From NCBI GenBank assembly GCA_964383535.1, contig CAYLHS010000017.1:1-34306 (forward strand): a DNA stretch of 34,306 nt. Direction: 5' to 3'. Below, one piece after another: positions 30,070 to 34,306 of the stretch (positions within the stretch are counted from its first letter, which is position 1; every line of letters begins with the position of its first letter). The DNA is from CAYLHS01 sp964383535. GTDB lineage: Bacteria; Actinomycetota; Acidimicrobiia; Spongiisociales; UBA4744. A program made the position numbers and the translations under genes. The notes beneath the pieces were generated by a model. That model was not told the DNA's origin. It did no database searches and worked only from the letters and a program-made list of their open reading frames with translations.

Positions 30070-30554
30070 CACCTCCACGCTGCGACCACCTTGTCGACGA
30101 CGGTCTCGACGGCCAGATCGTCGGTATCGACGACGAGGTCGGCTGATGCCTGGTAGAGATCGTTTCGAGCTTCGTCGAGGTCCTCGACACTCTGCGAGGC
30201 GAGTGGTGGTCGATTCGGCCCGCCGGAAAGCCGCTGTCGGACGGTTGCCGGGGTGGCTCTGAGCCACACGATCGTGCCTGAAGCCCGCATCGTCTCGACG
30301 GATGCCGGTGACAGCACGACGCCGCCACCAGTGGACACGATCCGGCGCGAGTCGCCCTCGGCGAGTTCCTGCACGAGGTCGGCTTCTCGCCTGCGGAAGG
30401 TCGCCTCTCCATCACGCGCCCATTGTTGGGGGATCGCCCCCCAGCGGGTTTCGAGTATGCGGTCCATGTCCACGAACGAACACCCGATGCGAAGGGCGGC
30501 AGCCTCACCGACGGTGGACTTGCCGGACGCCATCATCCCGACGAGCCACAGCAT
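30069..30554 (-). CDS. aroK: Shikimate kinase
   Basis: Phosphorylates shikimate. The 161-residue P-loop protein begins MLWLVGMMASGKSTVGEAAA (P-loop 6-13), with DMDRILE, the FRRREADLV shikimate-binding region, and STGGGVVL. The frame is open upstream inside aroC; ATG 30554 is fixed by the family start and by TGATG overlap with the aroC stop. Confidence 0.96.
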   Translation of the reverse strand: MLWLVGMMASGKSTVGEAAALRIGCSFVDMDRILETRWGAIPQQWARDGEATFRRREADLVQELAEGDSRRIVSTGGGVVLSPASVETMRASGTIVWLRATPATVRQRLSGGPNRPPLASQSVEDLDEARNDLYQASADLVVDTDDLAVETVVDKVVAAWR

Positions 30555-31693
30555 CAGAAGTGCTCGAGACGACCGCGGTACGACGTGGCGGCTTGCTGGT
30601 AGTCGGCGACGGTCGAGCCGCCGAACTGCTCGACGGTCTGCTGCGCGAGTACGAACGCCACCATCTGCTCTCCGACCACTGCGGCAGGAGGCACGGCGCA
30701 CACGTCGGAGCGTTCCCTGAGGGCATTGGCAGGCTCCCCTGTCGCCACATCGACAGATCGAAGAGGCCTCATCAACGTCGACAGAGGCTTCATCGCCGCC
30801 CGGACACGAATCGGCTCACCGTTGCTCACTCCCCCCTCGACTCCGCCCGCCCGATTCGAGGTCCGCCCATAGCCTGGCTCGATCTCGTCGTGTGCCGCCG
30901 ATCCCCTCCCATGCGCCTGGACGAAGGCATCACCGATCTCGACCGCCTTCACGCCGGGGATCGACATCACGGCGTGCGCCAGCAGTCCGTCCAATCGGCG
31001 GTCCCACTGTGCGTAGCTTCCGATTCCCGGTGGAACCCCATGGACCACGACTTCAAACACCCCTCCCAGCGTGTCCCTGTCGCCGTGAGCGGCATCGATG
31101 AGTTCGATCATGCGCTGCTCCGCTGCCTGATCGAGCACCCGAACGGGTGACGCATCGAGCCGAGCAACGTCGTCGACCCCGGGGACCACCTCCGGAGCGG
31201 CCGCGTCGCCTATGGCCACGACATGACTGAGCACCTGGACGTCGATCGCGCCAAGCAGGCTCCTGGCTGCATACCCTGCGATGGTCCTGGCAGCAGTCTC
31301 CCGTGCAGAGGCACGCTCGAGGACGTCACGCACATCGTGGGTGTCGTACTTCATCATTCCTGCCAGATCGGCATGTCCCGGTCTCGGTGTCGTGGTCGGC
31401 TCGGCACGTTCGCGGGGCTCAGGTGACAGCACGGGTTCCCATCGCTCCCATTCGGTGTTGCCAACGACCACTGCGACCGGTGCGCCGGTGGTCAGCCCAT
31501 AGCGCACGCCGGCGAGGATCGTGATCTCATCCCGTTCGATACGCATTCGGGCGCCCCGTCCGTGACCGCGCCTTCGTCGGGCCAGTTCCGCCTCCAACCC
31601 CTCGAGCGCGACTGGTACCCCGGCAGGGAGCCCGTCGACGATGACGACCAGACCCCTTCCGTGTGACTCTCCTGCAGTGAGAAAGCGCAGCAT
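30554..31693 (-). CDS. aroC: Chorismate synthase
   Basis: Makes chorismate, the branch point of aromatic amino acids and folate. The 379-residue FMN-dependent enzyme has TAGESHGRGLVVIVDG, RRRRGHGRGARM, RPGHADLAGMMKYDTHDVRDVLERASARET, and GRTSNRAGGVEGGVSNGEPI. GGAG lies 11 nt before the ATG. A 40 nt gap separates it from the pilP-like gene, with no clear promoter or terminator. Confidence 0.97.
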   Translation of the reverse strand: MLRFLTAGESHGRGLVVIVDGLPAGVPVALEGLEAELARRRRGHGRGARMRIERDEITILAGVRYGLTTGAPVAVVVGNTEWERWEPVLSPEPRERAEPTTTPRPGHADLAGMMKYDTHDVRDVLERASARETAARTIAGYAARSLLGAIDVQVLSHVVAIGDAAAPEVVPGVDDVARLDASPVRVLDQAAEQRMIELIDAAHGDRDTLGGVFEVVVHGVPPGIGSYAQWDRRLDGLLAHAVMSIPGVKAVEIGDAFVQAHGRGSAAHDEIEPGYGRTSNRAGGVEGGVSNGEPIRVRAAMKPLSTLMRPLRSVDVATGEPANALRERSDVCAVPPAAVVGEQMVAFVLAQQTVEQFGGSTVADYQQAATSYRGRLEHF

Positions 31694-31733
31694 CTAGCAG
31701 CAGTCTCCAGTCAATCCGACGACACCGCAAGTC

Positions 31734-32228
31734 CTACTTCAGGATCTCCTGACCCACGGACAGTTCGAATGCGTTGTCCCCGTAGAGGAACACTCCGCTG
31801 TCGGTATCCAGTGACACAACCATGAAGCTGTCTGCGAAGGAGTCGCCAACCCCGACGTCGTAGGTCGTGGAGTCGACGATGACGGTGGCTCGCAACACGC
31901 CGCCAACGTCCGTGATCGCCACCAATTGGACGCGCGTGCCGGACGGCTCGTACGTGGAGCCGCCCCCGTCCCCTCCCGTCGGGGATGACTCGGTGATGAG
32001 CGGCCTGAAGGGATCTCGCGGCTGCGCAGTCTGGAAGGAGCCCGTGGCGGGCGCGGGGCCGGACACCGCCGCCGCGGCCGGAGAGACGGCAACCGGCGCG
32101 AGCGGCCCATCGAGCGCGGACCCGGCTGCTCCGAGCAGCGAAGGGGCCACCAGCCACCACGCGGCAGCAACCGCCACTCCAATCAACAGGATCGCTATCA
32201 CTGCGGCGCGGCCCGAGCGGTTCATCAT
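31734..32228 (-). CDS. PilP/GspC-like type IV pilus assembly protein
   Basis: A 164-residue protein with one N-terminal membrane segment (about 8-35), an Ala/Pro-rich linker, RDPFRPL (about 72-78, a motif shared by PilP and GspC proteins), and a small beta domain (about 98-164; VQLVAITDVGGVLRATVIVD ... VGVGDSF). PilP in Gram-negatives links PilNO to the secretin; in this probable monoderm the partner is unknown. TGATG overlap with pilO suggests joint translation. The assignment rests on position and the short motif. Confidence 0.7.
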   Translation of the reverse strand: MMNRSGRAAVIAILLIGVAVAAAWWLVAPSLLGAAGSALDGPLAPVAVSPAAAAVSGPAPATGSFQTAQPRDPFRPLITESSPTGGDGGGSTYEPSGTRVQLVAITDVGGVLRATVIVDSTTYDVGVGDSFADSFMVVSLDTDSGVFLYGDNAFELSVGQEILK

Positions 32229-32905
32229 CAGCCTCCTCCGCTCGTGGTGGTCGTCGTGTCGGGCGCCACCGTCGTCGTGGTCGTCTCCGGCGCCGTTGTG
32301 GTGGTGGTCGTCTCAGGTGGTGTTGTCGTCGTGGTGGTCGTGGTCATCTCCGCGGCGATCGCCAGGTCGCTCGTGGTGAACGCCTCGGCGGTGATCGTCA
32401 CCTCCAACGTCGTCACATTGGTTTCCTCGTCCGTCTCGGGCGAGACGTCCACCCCGTCGATGCGAACGATCCGCGGCATCTCGGCAATCCCGTACAGATA
32501 GTTGAGGACCTGGAAGAACTGCCCCCTGATTCGCAGTGAGATGGGAATCTGGTAGTAATCCGTGTCCTCGACGGACGCAGGCACTCCTGGCGTGATGCCC
32601 TGCCACTCGACGCTCGAGTTCGCAGCGAGATCTGTGAGGTCGTCGATGAGCGTTGCCAACTGGGGAGTTGCCGGTATCTGGGCGTCCAGAGCACCGATCG
32701 CCGAAATGTAGGTGAGCTCGGCATCCTGGATCTTCTGAAGACGGGCGAGACTCGTGCGGAGCGTGAGTTCCTCGTCTTGCGCAGCCTGGAGTTCGGACTG
32801 CGCGTCGGTGATACGCCCATTGATCGGCTGCATCACCAGCATGTACCACACGGCGGTCACCAGCACGACACCCAGCACTCCGATGATGAACCCCGTACGT
32901 CTCAT
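32228..32905 (-). CDS. pilO: Type IV pilus inner-membrane protein PilO with Thr-rich tail
   Basis: PilO pairs with PilN on the inner membrane complex that aligns the pilus motor. The 225-residue protein has a membrane segment (about 5-25), a coiled coil (about 28-65) and a ferredoxin-like domain (about 85-185; YYQIPISLRIRGQFFQVLNYL is typical). The last 38 residues are a run of Thr with Pro/Glu/Ala spacers ending SGGG, not usual for PilO. The ATG overlaps the pilN stop as ATGA. Confidence 0.9.
   Translation of the reverse strand: MRRTGFIIGVLGVVLVTAVWYMLVMQPINGRITDAQSELQAAQDEELTLRTSLARLQKIQDAELTYISAIGALDAQIPATPQLATLIDDLTDLAANSSVEWQGITPGVPASVEDTDYYQIPISLRIRGQFFQVLNYLYGIAEMPRIVRIDGVDVSPETDEETNVTTLEVTITAEAFTTSDLAIAAEMTTTTTTTTPPETTTTTTAPETTTTTVAPDTTTTTSGGG
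32231..32344 (-). repeat. Low-complexity Thr-coding repeat at the pilO 3' end
   Basis: Imperfect runs of ACC/ACG/ACA-type codons, broken by PPE, APE, VAPD units; about 110 bp. It codes for Thr-rich tails of about 8, 6, 5 and 5 threonines. Such tracts are prone to length change. Confidence 0.85.
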
Positions 32906-33522
32906 TCCGGCACCGTGGGGATTCGATCTTCGGCGCGCGTCGAGACGCTGGCCGTGGTCAGCGACGCGCTCGACTGGAAATCGACGACAGGGTTGTCCCC
33001 GATCGTGGACGCCTGCGCAGATGTCACCCATCCTCGCGCCACTGCGGGCCACACGTCGCTGTCGATGACCCGTAGCCAGGCCGACGCGTCCGGGTAGTCG
33101 AACGCCGTCGCTCCGACCTGCACCTGCCCGACGACGTCGGGATCACTCTCGGTCTGCACGGCCTGCCCTGTGAAGGAGGTCAGCCACACCCTGTCGGGAA
33201 TCACTCTCGCCAGATCGTTGAACAGCTTCCCCCACGGCACGTCGGTGGCAAGGACCGATTCCACGCGGGCGACGCCGTCTTCGTACTCGGTTCGCAGCTC
33301 CTGTGCGCCGGAGAGTGCCGCGATCTTCTGCTGGGTTTCCTGGTTCGTCTGTTCCTGCATGGCGAGATCATCCTTGGCGACCTGCACCTTCCCGTTCTGC
33401 CAGTAGGTGATGACGGCGAGCAGGACAAGGAACGCGATGCCGAGCCCGATCAATCCGATGACTCGTCTGCGGGCCTCCTTCTTCAGTTCGAGTTCCGGAG
33501 GGAGGAGGTTGATCGGCCGCAT
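32902..33522 (-). CDS. pilN: Type IV pilus assembly protein PilN
   Basis: Partner of PilM and PilO. The 206-residue protein begins MRPINLLPPEL, the conserved PilN peptide that docks on cytoplasmic PilM, then a membrane segment (about 20-42), a coiled coil, and a ferredoxin-like extracytoplasmic domain (LFNDLARVIPDRVWLTSF). ATG 33522 overlaps the pilM stop as TGATG; an earlier start in frame adds five residues. Confidence 0.93.
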   Translation of the reverse strand: MRPINLLPPELELKKEARRRVIGLIGLGIAFLVLLAVITYWQNGKVQVAKDDLAMQEQTNQETQQKIAALSGAQELRTEYEDGVARVESVLATDVPWGKLFNDLARVIPDRVWLTSFTGQAVQTESDPDVVGQVQVGATAFDYPDASAWLRVIDSDVWPAVARGWVTSAQASTIGDNPVVDFQSSASLTTASVSTRAEDRIPTVPE

Positions 33523-34306
33523 CAGGTCTCCCCCCATAGTGCGAGGCCGACCGCAATGGGAAGGACGGGCTGGATCTGGGCGAGCTCCGCCTCCGACATG
33601 CCGAGCTTGCCGATCGTGACGGTGCCTCCCTGATCCACACGCACCGGTTCCACAGGCATGCCGAGTGACACCCCCAGGCGGTTGGCCAAGTGCGGAAGCC
33701 GCGCGCCGTTGCCGGAGATCAGGATGCCCGTCACGTGGTCTCCCCCGGATTCCGAGCGGTAGTACTCGATGGACCCGCGCACCTCTTCGATGAGCGTGTC
33801 TGCTTCGAGGGTGAGAGCTCTCCGTCCTTCGTCGGATTCCTCCAGCGGGTCCCCGTCGGGAAGCACGCCGATCCGCCGCTTCTGGTGCTCGGCCTTCTGG
33901 AAGTCGCTCGACAGCGCCTCGGCCAGCGTTCTCGTGAATGTCTCGCCACCGATCGGAACGGTCCTCAGGAAGCGGACGGACGCAGCCTTGACGATCGTGA
34001 GCTGCGTCAAGCCGGCTCCGATGGTCACGACTGCACGAGCGCCTTCGGTGAGATCGATGCCGATCCCGGCGACCGCTCGGACCAGCGCAAGGGCCTGAAG
34101 GTCCATCGCCATCGGTTTGACCCCAACACCGGACAGAACCTCGAGAACCGTGTTGGCCATGTCGCGTTGGGCGGCGACCACCAAGACCGAGAGCATGGCC
34201 TCGCCGTCCGGAGTCGTGAACTCCTCGAGCGGCACGAAGTCGAGAATCGCGTCCTCGATCGGAATCGGGATGTACTCGGCGGCCCGGTAGGCGAGCGACT
34301 CTCGGA
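33522..34306 (-). CDS. pilM: Type IV pilus assembly protein PilM, 5' end beyond the window
   Basis: The actin-like (FtsA-fold) cytoplasmic ring protein of the pilus platform. The visible 261 codons include AAEYIPIPIEDAILDF, typical PilM, then VVTIGAGLTQLTIV (phosphate loop), ISGNGARLPHLANRL and PVLPIAVGLALWG. The reading frame runs unbroken to the window edge, so the true start is outside; GTG 34235 is internal. Confidence 0.95.
   Translation of the reverse strand, partial: RESLAYRAAEYIPIPIEDAILDFVPLEEFTTPDGEAMLSVLVVAAQRDMANTVLEVLSGVGVKPMAMDLQALALVRAVAGIGIDLTEGARAVVTIGAGLTQLTIVKAASVRFLRTVPIGGETFTRTLAEALSSDFQKAEHQKRRIGVLPDGDPLEESDEGRRALTLEADTLIEEVRGSIEYYRSESGGDHVTGILISGNGARLPHLANRLGVSLGMPVEPVRVDQGGTVTIGKLGMSEAELAQIQPVLPIAVGLALWGET

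Noticed and set aside
1..34306. Mobile element, defence island or prophage
   Set aside because: No transposase, integrase, terminal repeats, or defence-type genes; all genes are recognisable housekeeping or pilus genes with similar base use.

Overview
This is a GC-rich chromosomal core segment, almost certainly from an actinobacterium. Four things point that way: an actinobacterial-type integration host factor (mihF), a PriA lacking helicase motifs, the gene order aroC-aroK-aroB-efp-nusB-pyrR-pyrB-pyrC-pyrD-pyrF-mihF-gmk-rpoZ-coaBC-metK-priA-def-fmt-rpe-rib genes, and the order infC-rpmI-rplT-(SpoU methylase)-pheS-pheT-arg-mpg-tyrS. Type IV pilus genes pilM-N-O and a Thr/Pro-rich tail suggest a deep lineage such as Acidimicrobiia rather than Streptomyces or Mycobacterium; that placement is inference.

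Layout. Bases 1-210 hold the 5' end of a 16S rRNA gene on the minus strand with its leader and promoter. Bases 356-5060 hold a plus-strand ABHD18-like hydrolase, minus-strand tyrS, and a plus-strand class A penicillin-binding protein with a lipobox and two PASTA domains. From 5058 to the right edge every gene is on the minus strand, so the biological order runs right to left: pilM(partial)-pilN-pilO-pilP-like; aroC-aroK-aroB; efp-nusB; the PyrR-controlled pyrR-B-C-D-F set; mihF-gmk-rpoZ-coaBC-metK; priA-def-fmt-rpe; a response regulator with a GGDEF-type domain; an FMN riboswitch and ribD-ribE-ribBA-ribH; infC-rpmI-rplT and an rRNA methylase; pheS-pheT-argF-mpg.

The genes are packed tightly, many joined by 1-4 nt stop/start overlaps (ATGA, GTGA, TGATG), which suggests translational coupling. 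Regulation visible in the sequence includes an FMN riboswitch before ribD, a PyrR-binding RNA before pyrR that feeds a short upstream ORF ending in a TGATG overlap with pyrR, and an infC leader with a strong promoter, an intrinsic terminator and an apparent AUC start codon. Several genes (ABHD18-like, tyrS, rpe, def, metK, mihF) have a TANNNT -10 box 6-8 nt before the start codon, as expected for leaderless mRNAs.

I found no mobile element, CRISPR array, tRNA, defence locus or obviously foreign gene. The novelty is mainly regulatory (infC and pyrR leaders) plus some unusual protein features: TyrRS with a degenerate HIGH motif, lipobox PBP, tandem acidic repeats on IF3, a class IB PyrD without pyrK or carAB nearby, and pil-aro linkage without pilQ.
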